Assembly (NCBI GenBank): GCA_005768725.1
Contig: VAFM01000001.1
Span: 248,001-312,000, forward strand
Direction of reading: 5' to 3'
Origin: Blastochloris viridis
GTDB taxonomy: Bacteria > Pseudomonadota > Alphaproteobacteria > UBA2136 > UBA6156
DNA: 64,000 nt
Every line of letters begins with the position of its first letter. Position 1 is the stretch's first letter. A program made the translations under genes and the position numbers. Of this stretch, positions 57,235-64,000 are shown in pieces. Below the pieces are notes generated by a model. The model saw only the letters and a program-made list of their open reading frames with translations. It was not told the DNA's origin and did no database searches.

Positions 57235-59181
57235 TTAGGAATGTTCCGGTAAGGCTTTGGCGATGAGAGCCTGACCCTTGCGCGGCTTGGGGTAACGCAG
57301 CAATTGCAGCGGCATGGTGGCCGGGGCATGCTCGGGCAGATTCACCTGAATGGGGTTGGCGACCGGCTTGAGCGGATTGCTCAGGTAATTGTGCAGGCTT
57401 TGCAGTGTGGCGCAAGGCGTGAGTTCATCGGTGGTGAGGAACATGCCGCCGTTGCGCATGGCGCAGCCTAAGGAGGTACGGCTGGTGAACACGGTGAATG
57501 CCGGGCTGAACAGCAGGCTGAGAATGACGGGCGACAGCCAGACCTGTGTGGCGCCGGGTACAAAACCGACCGATGCCAGAAGTGATGTACCCAGCAGCAG
57601 GTGGTAACGGTGGCGCAGCGCAGCTTCCTTCCAGCCGATGCCACGTTCGGAGCGCGGTTGGGCTTCCCACTTAACAACGCGGCCCAGCAGCGGTAGCACG
57701 ATAAAAGTTGTGTAGAACAGCATGGCCACTGGTTGCAGCAGCATACCGAAGGCTTGCTCCAGCAATGCGCTTTCGATCATCCGGCGGGCACCGCCAAAGG
57801 AACGGCGGATGCGTGGCTGCACAAAGGCGATGACCAGTGCCAGAACCTTGGGGCCGAACAGCAGGGCCAATGTGAAGTAGAACAGCGAGTCGCCGTAAAC
57901 GGATTCTCCGGCAAAGCCTGCGGTGGCCAGGCTTACAGTGGCGGAATCGGTACTGGTAAGCAAAGCGACCAGCGACAGCAGCACGAACAGCAGCCACAGC
58001 GGGCCGGTGGCGTAAGACATAATGCCAAGCGTCATGTGCATGCGGTTGACGAACGGAATGCCCTGCGCACGGATGAAGTGTTGGTGTTGCAGGTTACCGG
58101 CGCACCAGCGGCGGTCGCGCTGCATGTAGTCAATCAGGTTGGTCGGCAGTTCTTCATACGTACCTTCAAGAGTGGGCAGCAGCCAGGCTTCCCAGCCGCC
58201 GCGGGCGATGAGGGCTGCTTCGACGATATCGTGGCTGAGGATGCGGCCACCGAGCGGTGCTTTGCCCGGCAGGGTTGGGAGGCCGCAGGTTTCAAGGAAC
58301 GCACGCGTGCGGATGAGGGCATTGTGGCCCCAGTAATTGGCATTGGCGCCTTGCCAGAACTCAAGCCCCAACGAGGCAGGCAGCATGTACAGGCGGGCGG
58401 AGAACTGCATGATGCGGCAGAACAGAGTGTCGCGCCCCACCGGAATGAACGAGGTTTGCAGCAGGCCGATGCGCGGGTGCTTTTCCATCAGGCAGATCAT
58501 ACGGCGGATGGTTTCGCCGGCCATCAGGCTGTCGGCATCCAGTACCAGCAGGTGCTCGTAGGCCCCTCCCCAACGGGTGCAGAATTCCTTTACGTTACCG
58601 ACCTTATAGTCGACGTTGTCGGCACGGCGGCGGTAGTACACGGTCGGGCCGTGGGCTTCCAGCGTGCTTAGCAGCGAGGTGTAGGTCTGGGCCTCTTCGT
58701 CGATCGCGTCTGACTTCTGGCTGTCGCTGAGGATGAAAATGTCGATATCGGAAGGTGTGCCCTTAGGCTGGAGAGCCGCCAACGAGGCACGCATGGTGCG
58801 GACGCGGGCGAAGACCTCGTGCGGGTCTTCGTGATACGCAGGAATGAGGATCGCCGTGCGGGTCGTGCTGCTGGGAACGAGATTTTCGTGCGGAATGGCG
58901 AGGGCTTCGCGCTCCAGCGGTGTGCGGCGGCGGCCGGAGAGCCAGAGAATGATGCCGAGCATCATCGCCCACGAGGTGAATGACAACATGCTGAAAAGAA
59001 GTGCGAAGACGGTGAAAAGCGCCAGGTTCAGGGGCGATGCGCTGAGATCATCCCATCCGCCTGCCATATTCCAGCCGAGGGTTAAACCTGCAGCAAGCAG
59101 CACTAAAGCTGGCACAAATGCTGAGAGACGACGCAGAAGAAGCGTTGTGTAAGTCACCGTAGGAGCATAGGTTTTGAACAT
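57235..59181 (-). CDS. mdoH: Glucans biosynthesis glucosyltransferase H
   Basis: Inner-membrane glycosyltransferase that makes the beta-1,2 backbone of osmoregulated periplasmic glucans. 648 residues from the ATG. Two N-terminal helices come before a GT2 domain with ILIPAYHEDPHEVFARV, VLDADSLMAGETIRRM and the Q/R-R-R-W-type DRRWCAGNLQH. Several further membrane helices follow (~365-560). Short and lacking the long N-terminal extension of E. coli OpgH (847). No opgG is adjacent, so the partner must lie elsewhere. Confidence 0.9.
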   Translation of the reverse strand: MFKTYAPTVTYTTLLLRRLSAFVPALVLLAAGLTLGWNMAGGWDDLSASPLNLALFTVFALLFSMLSFTSWAMMLGIILWLSGRRRTPLEREALAIPHENLVPSSTTRTAILIPAYHEDPHEVFARVRTMRASLAALQPKGTPSDIDIFILSDSQKSDAIDEEAQTYTSLLSTLEAHGPTVYYRRRADNVDYKVGNVKEFCTRWGGAYEHLLVLDADSLMAGETIRRMICLMEKHPRIGLLQTSFIPVGRDTLFCRIMQFSARLYMLPASLGLEFWQGANANYWGHNALIRTRAFLETCGLPTLPGKAPLGGRILSHDIVEAALIARGGWEAWLLPTLEGTYEELPTNLIDYMQRDRRWCAGNLQHQHFIRAQGIPFVNRMHMTLGIMSYATGPLWLLFVLLSLVALLTSTDSATVSLATAGFAGESVYGDSLFYFTLALLFGPKVLALVIAFVQPRIRRSFGGARRMIESALLEQAFGMLLQPVAMLFYTTFIVLPLLGRVVKWEAQPRSERGIGWKEAALRHRYHLLLGTSLLASVGFVPGATQVWLSPVILSLLFSPAFTVFTSRTSLGCAMRNGGMFLTTDELTPCATLQSLHNYLSNPLKPVANPIQVNLPEHAPATMPLQLLRYPKPRKGQALIAKALPEHS

Positions 59182-59333
59182 GATCCACGATATGGCGAGA
59201 GGGTGGGGGGAAAACAAGGGTTATGCCGTTTGGAGGCGCGTACTTTTAGCGTTTTGAAAGGTTGCTGCAAGAAAGAGTTGCAGAGCCACTACACCCCCAT
59301 GTTAGCATGGCGCATCAAGAAGGAATTACGCCC

Positions 59334-60698
59334 ATGCTCTTTGCCACCATTGACGCCCAGTTTGACCAACGCCTGCAGGAGCTGGCGGAATGGATCGCCA
59401 TTCCGAGCATCAGCGCCCTGCCCGAACACCGCGACGATGTGTATAAGGCTGCGGAATGGGCCCGGGCGTATCTGGAACAGATGGGTTTTCCTCTGGCGGA
59501 AGTGATTGAAACCGAAGGGCTGCCGGTCATTTATGCCGAAAACTGCCCCTACCCTGATAAGCCGACGGTTCTGTTTTACGGCCACGTGGATGTGCAACCC
59601 GCTGACCCGCTGGAACTGTGGCAAAGCCCGCCGTTTGAAGCGACCATCCGTGACGGTAAGCTGTTCGCGCGTGGCGCTAATGATGACAAAGGCCAGTGCA
59701 TGGTGTGGCTGGGGGCTTTGCAGGCTCTCAAGACCGTGCATGGGCAGTTCCCGGTCAACATCAAGGTGATTCTGGAGTCGGAAGAAGAGATCGGCGGAAA
59801 GAGCATAGAGGCTTATGTTAAAGCCCACGCCGAGACGCTGGCGTGCGATGCGGTGATTGTGTGCGATACCTCGATGTACAGCCCGGAGCATCCTTCCATC
59901 TGCACCAGCCTGCGTGGTATTGTTTACAGCGAAGTGGCGGTGCGTGGTGGCAAAACCGATATGCACTCCGGCCACTATGGTGGTGTGGCCCCTAACCCGC
60001 TGCATGCGCTGGCGCTGCTGATCAGCCGTTTAAAAGGCGAAGACGGGCGTATCAATATCCCTGAACTGCTGGAAGCGGTACCGGCTGTGACGCAGGATGA
60101 AAAGGATTTCTGGGCGGCTGACCCCGTGAACTTTACGCCCAGCCTGCTGGAGGAAATGGCGGTAACGCAGCTTTATGGTGAGAACGCGTATTCGCCGTAT
60201 GCCCGTACCGGCCTGCGCCCCACCCTGGAAGTACACGGTATTGTGGGCGGGTTTATGGGCGAAGGCTCGAAGACGGTTATTCCGGCTCAGGCTAAAGCCA
60301 AGATCAGCCTGCGTCTGCCGCCCGGCATGGCGCCGGAACCTGCCTTGGACGCTTTGAAGCGTGCGATTGAAACCCATATGCCCGCAGGTTACGCGACCGA
60401 TGTGAAAACGCTGGGCCTGGGTGCCGGGATGATGACCGAGTGGGAGCACCCCTTCATGCTGAAAGCCCGCAAGGCGATGGCGACCGTATATGGCAAGCAG
60501 CCTGTGCCGATGCGCATGGGGGGCTCGGTGCCCGTATGTGCGGTGTTTGACAGTGTACTGAAGTCTCCTGTGCTGCTGGTCGGGTTTGGTTTGCCGGATG
60601 ATGACCTGCATGCACCGAACGAGAAGTATTCGCTCGACCAACTCAAAAAGGGCATGAACACCATGGCGCTTTTGCTGGAGGATATGGGGCAGAAGTAA
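59334..60698 (+). CDS. M20-family dipeptidase
   Basis: Zinc peptidase of the carnosinase/ArgE/DapE type. 454 residues from the ATG with AAGGA 9 bases upstream. Metal-binding residues are in LFYGHVDVQPADP, RGANDDKGQCM (bridging Asp), LESEEEIGGKSI and VIVCDTSMYSP; the dimerisation domain contains KTDMHSGHYGGVAPNP. It would cleave dipeptides in the cytoplasm. It stands alone, divergent from mdoH, followed by a strong terminator. Confidence 0.9.
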   Translation: MLFATIDAQFDQRLQELAEWIAIPSISALPEHRDDVYKAAEWARAYLEQMGFPLAEVIETEGLPVIYAENCPYPDKPTVLFYGHVDVQPADPLELWQSPPFEATIRDGKLFARGANDDKGQCMVWLGALQALKTVHGQFPVNIKVILESEEEIGGKSIEAYVKAHAETLACDAVIVCDTSMYSPEHPSICTSLRGIVYSEVAVRGGKTDMHSGHYGGVAPNPLHALALLISRLKGEDGRINIPELLEAVPAVTQDEKDFWAADPVNFTPSLLEEMAVTQLYGENAYSPYARTGLRPTLEVHGIVGGFMGEGSKTVIPAQAKAKISLRLPPGMAPEPALDALKRAIETHMPAGYATDVKTLGLGAGMMTEWEHPFMLKARKAMATVYGKQPVPMRMGGSVPVCAVFDSVLKSPVLLVGFGLPDDDLHAPNEKYSLDQLKKGMNTMALLLEDMGQK

Positions 60699-60702
60699 AG
60701 GA

Positions 60703-60725
60703 AAAGGCGCTGGGGCGCCTTTTTT
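60703..60725 (+). terminator. Intrinsic terminator between convergent genes
   Basis: 8-bp stem aaaggcgc / gcgccttt with a tggg loop and a T6 tract, five bases after the peptidase stop; faces the leftward SMR gene. Confidence 0.92.
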
Positions 60726-60731
60726 ATATGG

Positions 60732-61049
60732 TTAATGGGCCAGTTTGAGCGTGATGACCCCGGCGATAATGAGGGCCACGCCGGCATAACGGGCGACCGA
60801 GGTCGGGTCGTTGTAAATCATTACCCCGACAAGGAATGTGCCTGCGGCGCCGATACCGGTCCAGACTGCATAGGCCGTGCCGATTGGGATCTGGCGTTGG
60901 GCCAGCCACAGCAATGCGCCGCTTGCCGCCATAAAGGCGATGGCAATGAAGATGCCCGACCAGCGCGTTTCAGGAGTCTGCGCCATTTTAAGGCCCACAG
61001 GCCAACCAATTTCGAGAAGTCCGGCAGTGAGGAGATAGAGCCAGGCCAT
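60732..61049 (-). CDS. sugE: SMR-family guanidinium exporter (Gdx/SugE)
   Basis: Four-helix dual-topology antiporter. 105 residues. AGLLEIGWPVGLKMA with the proton/guanidinium Glu near residue 13 and IPIGTAYAVWTGIGAAGTFLVG are the SugE/Gdx hallmarks (EmrE differs at these positions). GGAGGG lies 6 bases before the ATG. Upstream are two hairpins resembling the guanidine-II riboswitch, which supports guanidinium as the exported substrate. It is a stand-alone gene. Confidence 0.9.
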   Translation of the reverse strand: MAWLYLLTAGLLEIGWPVGLKMAQTPETRWSGIFIAIAFMAASGALLWLAQRQIPIGTAYAVWTGIGAAGTFLVGVMIYNDPTSVARYAGVALIIAGVITLKLAH

Positions 61050-61069
61050 GAATGCCCTCCGTTTGAGAG

Positions 61070-61118
61070 CCGGGCCGTCCCGGTCGTTGATGCCCGTTAT
61101 GGGTAGGGTCGTTCCCTA
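61070..61118 (-). promoter_or_regulatory. Probable guanidine-II (mini-ykkC) riboswitch
   Basis: Two hairpins lie just upstream of sugE on its strand. The proximal one is CCGGG-ACGG-CCCGG (61070-61083), with the diagnostic ACGR loop, ten bases from the ribosome site. The distal one is TAGGG-AACGA-CCCTA (61104-61118), with ACGA in a 5-base loop. Guanidine-II RNAs have exactly two such ACGR hairpins and regulate SMR-family guanidinium exporters by exposing the ribosome site. The extra A in the distal loop is atypical. Confidence 0.7.
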
Positions 61119-61169
61119 TAGGGGTAGAGTACTGTTTTGAGGGTGGTGGTCAAGGGGCTTAAGAGAAAC

Positions 61170-61257
61170 TGGCGGAGGCGGTAGGATTCGAACCCACGGA
61201 ACCTTGCGGCTCAACGGTTTTCAAGACCGCCGCTATCGACCACTCAGCCACGCCTCC
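61170..61257 (-). tRNA. tRNA-Ser (TGA)
   Basis: 88 nt with a long variable arm. Acceptor GGAGGCG, anticodon loop CTTGAAA (TGA), T-loop TTCGAAT and an encoded CCA. Confidence 0.97.
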
Positions 61258-61390
61258 GATGGCGCTGTTCTTAGCATTACCTTATTCCAGTGTCCAGATG
61301 AAGGGATTGGCCTTCGGCCGAAAATGACCCCTCCGTGGTCATTTTTCGAAGTGCGCAAGCTCAGGTTGGAATCCCCTATCACTCCCGTTT

Positions 61391-61434
61391 TAAAGAAAAG
61401 CACCCTCTTCGCGAGAAGAGGGTGCTTTTCTTTA
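61391..61434 (-). terminator. Long hairpin terminator of tRNA-Ser(CGA)
   Basis: Perfect 19-bp stem taaagaaaagcaccctctt and its complement around a 6-base loop, immediately after the tRNA. Stem ends carry A/T runs, giving a T-rich tail on both strands. Confidence 0.85.
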
Positions 61435-61441
61435 AAAACCC

Positions 61442-61529
61442 TGGCGGAAGCGGGGGGATTCGAACCCCCGAGGGATTGCTCCCAACCGGTTTTCGAGACC
61501 AGCACATTAAACCGCTCTGACACGCTTCC
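61442..61529 (-). tRNA. tRNA-Ser (CGA)
   Basis: 88 nt with a long variable arm. Acceptor GGAAGCG, anticodon loop CTCGAAA (CGA), T-loop TTCGAAT and an encoded CCA. Confidence 0.97.
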
Positions 61530-61623
61530 GCAGCCTGAATAACTAAAAAGAAGGCATTTGCCAAGCGCAAACCAAGCGTTTGAACTGGACACAACCGAGA
61601 ATTCCGATTACAAACGCCGCACT

Positions 61624-61700
<77 letters not shown>

Positions 61701-61713
61701 TGAATTTGAACGG

Positions 61714-61746
61714 AAGAGGGCTTTTCAACGAGTCCTCTTTCTTTTT
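61714..61746 (+). terminator. Intrinsic terminator of tRNA-Pro
   Basis: 6-bp stem aagagg / cctctt with a 14-base loop, followed by tcttttt, 14 bases past the tRNA 3' end. Confidence 0.65.
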
Positions 61747-61942
61747 ATGCGTGTAAGAGCGTTTTTGTTTTCCAGCGGCGTTTTGGCCGTTCCGTTACGT
61801 TTTTTGATGCAAGGTATGGGTGTACTTTCTTCACCACAGCTGCGGGGTTTTCTTTTTTAAAGCACGGACATCGTCTTTTACGTAACTGATTTGTCTGTGA
61901 TATGATTTTGGCTAATCAACAACAAGAAGTAGATCCCCCTCT

Positions 61943-63421
61943 ATGAATTCCCTATCGTTACGCCAGCGTTTGTTTCTGGTCATTGCGCTAAGTATCTTCA
62001 GCATGTTTGCAACCATTGGTATTGGTCTGTGGAGTTTGTATGGCGTGATGATGCAGGACCGCATGGACAAGACCCACAACCTTGTACAGACCGCTGACAG
62101 TATTATCGAAAGTTACGGCAAGCGTGCCGAAAGCGGCGAAATGACGGTAGAGCAGGCTCAGGATGCTGCAAAACTGGCAATTCGGGCTATTCGTTACGGT
62201 AAGGACGACTACTTCTGGATTAACGACATGCAGCCGAAAATGGTGATGCACCCGATGAAGCCAGCGCTGGAAGGTAAGGACCTGAGCAAAAACGCCGACC
62301 CTAATGGCAAATTGCTGTTTGTGGAAATGGTGAAGATCGCCACCGAGAAGGGCGAAGGCTTTGTTGATTATATGTGGGCCAAGCCGGGTACCGATACGAC
62401 CCCCTACCCCAAGCTCTCTTACGTGAAGCAGTACAAGCCGTGGGGCTGGATTGTGGGGACCGGTATTTATATTGACGACGTGCGTGCCGAGGTTATCAAT
62501 CAGGCCGTGATTCTGGCCGCGTTGGCCGGTGTGGTTCTGGTGGTTCTGATCACCTCCGGTCTTATCATCTGCCGCTCAATCCTGTCTCCGCTGCGCATGT
62601 TCGCCGATGATCTGGGCCGTACTTCCAATGAGCTTTCCGGTGTGATTGAAGAGTCAAGCCGCTCGACCAACACCCTTGCTGCGGCGGCACAGGAGACGAG
62701 CAACCAGAGCGAGCTCATCAAGCACAGTGTGCATGAAGCGAATGGTCAGGTGGCGAATGTGCACCGCGCTTTGGAAGAGCTGAATGTCAGTATCTCGGAT
62801 ATCTCCAAGAACGTGGGTGACGTGAATACCTATGTGCGTCAGGCCGTGGACAAGACCGCCCGCACGAATGAAGTAGTAAGCCGCCTGACCGAGACGACGC
62901 AGAAGATCAGTGAAGTTGTGTCGTTGATCACCAGTCTGGCCGACCAGACCAACCTGCTGGCGCTGAATGCCGCCATTGAAGCCGCCCGTGCCGGTGACGC
63001 AGGCCGCGGGTTTGCGGTGGTTGCCGATGAGGTCAAGAAACTGGCTACCAACACCGGTAACGCGACCGAAGAAATCGGGCAGAGCGTGATGAATATCAAG
63101 AGCGCCGTGAATGAATGCGTGACCGCGCTTGAGGATGTGGTGAAGTCGGTTCAGCAGATTCAGGACAACACCAACGCGATGAGTGCCGCCGTGGAAGAAC
63201 AGACCAGTGTGGTGCAGAACGTGACCATGAATATGCGCGGAGCCTCGGAGCACGTGGGTGCGGTTGCCACCAACATTGAGGGCATTGAAGAAGCTATCCG
63301 TGACAGTGCGCAGTCGAACCAGGAGCTGGCGAGCATCAGTGAAGAGCTGAACCGCTCGTTCGGCACGATGCACAAGAATGCCATCGCGGTCTTCCGGCGC
63401 CTGGGGCTGACGGTGTCGTAA
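61943..63421 (+). CDS. Methyl-accepting chemotaxis protein with single Cache sensor
   Basis: 492 residues. An N-terminal membrane helix (~10-34) and a second (~187-210: AVILAALAGVVLVVLITSGL) bracket a periplasmic sCache domain that contains IRYGKDDYFWINDMQPKMVM and PWGWIVGTGIYIDDV, typical of single-Cache ligand sensors. A classic HAMP domain is not obvious. The methyl-accepting signalling domain has LADQTNLLALNAAIEAARAG and GRGFAVVADEVKKLA. The ligand is not predictable. Monocistronic, with a terminator. Confidence 0.93.
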   Translation: MNSLSLRQRLFLVIALSIFSMFATIGIGLWSLYGVMMQDRMDKTHNLVQTADSIIESYGKRAESGEMTVEQAQDAAKLAIRAIRYGKDDYFWINDMQPKMVMHPMKPALEGKDLSKNADPNGKLLFVEMVKIATEKGEGFVDYMWAKPGTDTTPYPKLSYVKQYKPWGWIVGTGIYIDDVRAEVINQAVILAALAGVVLVVLITSGLIICRSILSPLRMFADDLGRTSNELSGVIEESSRSTNTLAAAAQETSNQSELIKHSVHEANGQVANVHRALEELNVSISDISKNVGDVNTYVRQAVDKTARTNEVVSRLTETTQKISEVVSLITSLADQTNLLALNAAIEAARAGDAGRGFAVVADEVKKLATNTGNATEEIGQSVMNIKSAVNECVTALEDVVKSVQQIQDNTNAMSAAVEEQTSVVQNVTMNMRGASEHVGAVATNIEGIEEAIRDSAQSNQELASISEELNRSFGTMHKNAIAVFRRLGLTVS

Positions 63422-63435
63422 GGCATCGCATATAA

Positions 63436-63465
63436 AAGGGGCCGTTTGGGCCCCTTCTCTTTTGT
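63436..63465 (+). terminator. Intrinsic terminator between convergent genes
   Basis: 8-bp stem aaggggcc / ggcccctt with a gtttg loop and ctctttt tail, 15 bases after the chemoreceptor stop. Confidence 0.85.
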
Positions 63466-63472
63466 CTGTCCT

Positions 63473-64000
63473 CTAGCGTTTGCGGGCGGGCTTTTTAACG
63501 GCTTTTTTTGGCGCTGCCTTTACAGGTGCGGCAGCCTTAGCCGGAGCCTTTACGGTAGCCTGTTGCGGGGCCACAAAGGCTGGCTTGGGGGCCGTAAAGT
63601 GGAAAGCTGCGTGCTCTAGCGGTTTGCCGTAGCGGTGGTTCTTCAGGTAGTCGTTGGTCAGGTTACGGATCTTACCGCTGAGCAACCACATCGCCAGCAG
63701 GTTGGGAATCATCATCAGGCCGGTAGTGATGTCGGCGATCGTCCAGATGAATTGCACGCCCTGGTTGACCGTTTCGGCGAGGTCTAATACCGCAGCGCCG
63801 AAGAAGGTCATCAGCAGGAAGGCCACCATGTAAGGAGTGGCCACGCCTTTGCCGAACAGGAAGACAGCGCCCTGCTGGCCATAGTAGCCCCAGCCCAGAA
63901 CCGTAGTAAAAGCGAACAGCAGCAGGCACAGGGCAACAATAGCAGAGCCCAATTGGAAGCCGAACAGGTCAATGCCACCGAGGCCCGAACTAAAGGCCAG
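63473..64000 (-). CDS. Alanine/glycine:cation symporter (AGCS) with basic tail, partial at right edge
   Basis: The visible 175 residues are the C-terminal part of an AGCS-family sodium/amino-acid symporter: LLFAFTTVLGWGYYGQQGAV, then hydrophobic helices and FIWTIADITTGLMMIPNLLA. The frame continues to the window edge. The last ~45 residues form an unusual Ala/Pro/Lys tail (KAPAKAAAPVKAAPKKAVKK and so on) resembling the histone-H1-like tails of some bacterial proteins. Such a tail would be cytoplasmic. The N-terminus lies outside the window. Confidence 0.88.
   Translation of the reverse strand: MAFSSGLGGIDLFGFQLGSAIVALCLLLFAFTTVLGWGYYGQQGAVFLFGKGVATPYMVAFLLMTFFGAAVLDLAETVNQGVQFIWTIADITTGLMMIPNLLAMWLLSGKIRNLTNDYLKNHRYGKPLEHAAFHFTAPKPAFVAPQQATVKAPAKAAAPVKAAPKKAVKKPARKR

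Overview
The window is a gene-dense bacterial chromosome segment, moderately GC-rich (roughly mid-50s percent by eye). Gene content and order point to an alphaproteobacterium: RNase E with a long insertion in its S1 domain, amiC next to the PBP1A gene, mrp-hflK-hflC, sucA-sucB-lpd, and a cell-wall/replication block mltB-rlpA-dacC-tmk-holB-tatD. I cannot place it below class level. The four tRNA genes all carry an encoded CCA end. Nothing looks like an integrated phage, IS element or CRISPR array.

Layout: 0-0.5 kb, start of a secreted fibre-like protein running off the left edge. 0.6-3.3 kb, rne. 3.7-10.2 kb, two peptide-ABC permeases, an amidase, PBP1A and an ArfB-type release factor. 10.2-11.6 kb, three small exported or membrane proteins. 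11.7-21 kb, hisS, a two-domain ThyX-like protein, mrp, hflKC, miaA, a Mrr-like nuclease and corA. 21-26.8 kb, the 2-oxoglutarate dehydrogenase operon with an extra YecM-like gene. 27-32.2 kb, a soluble PAS-PAS chemoreceptor, small proteins and a large secreted fibre with a frameshifted S74 chaperone end. 32.5-36.9 kb, tRNA-Arg, prepilin peptidase, a short CCA-transferase-like gene, a candidate antisense RNA over a small membrane-protein gene, a SleB-like hydrolase and gltX. 36.9-46.3 kb, comEC, rpe and sugar/envelope genes (wecC-like, bi-domain oxidoreductase, asnB), interrupted by two small HTH-like genes and an entericidin. 46.3-48.2 kb, pheA, a stand-alone ribonucleotide-reductase C-terminal-like domain and CsbD. 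48.2-56.3 kb, a long leftward block: mltB, rlpA, dacC, Nudix, two tandem thymidylate kinases, holB, tatD and a degenerate TatD. 56.4-64 kb, DUF481 barrel, mdoH, M20 peptidase, a guanidinium exporter behind a likely guanidine-II riboswitch, three tRNAs, a Cache chemoreceptor and the end of an AGCS symporter.

Main themes: much of the window serves the envelope (AmiC, PBP1A, DacC, RlpA, MltB, SleB-like, OpgH, DUF481, entericidin). A second theme is thymidine/deoxynucleotide supply: a ThyX-like tandem protein whose signature residues are divided between its two halves, two tandem Tmk proteins and an orphan RNR-type domain. The most unusual local structures are a 52-codon hydrophobic gene covered by a promoter-to-terminator antisense unit (34.0-34.4 kb), a TatD paralogue that has lost its metal ligands beside an intact TatD, and a 31-residue peptide gene overlapping asnB.
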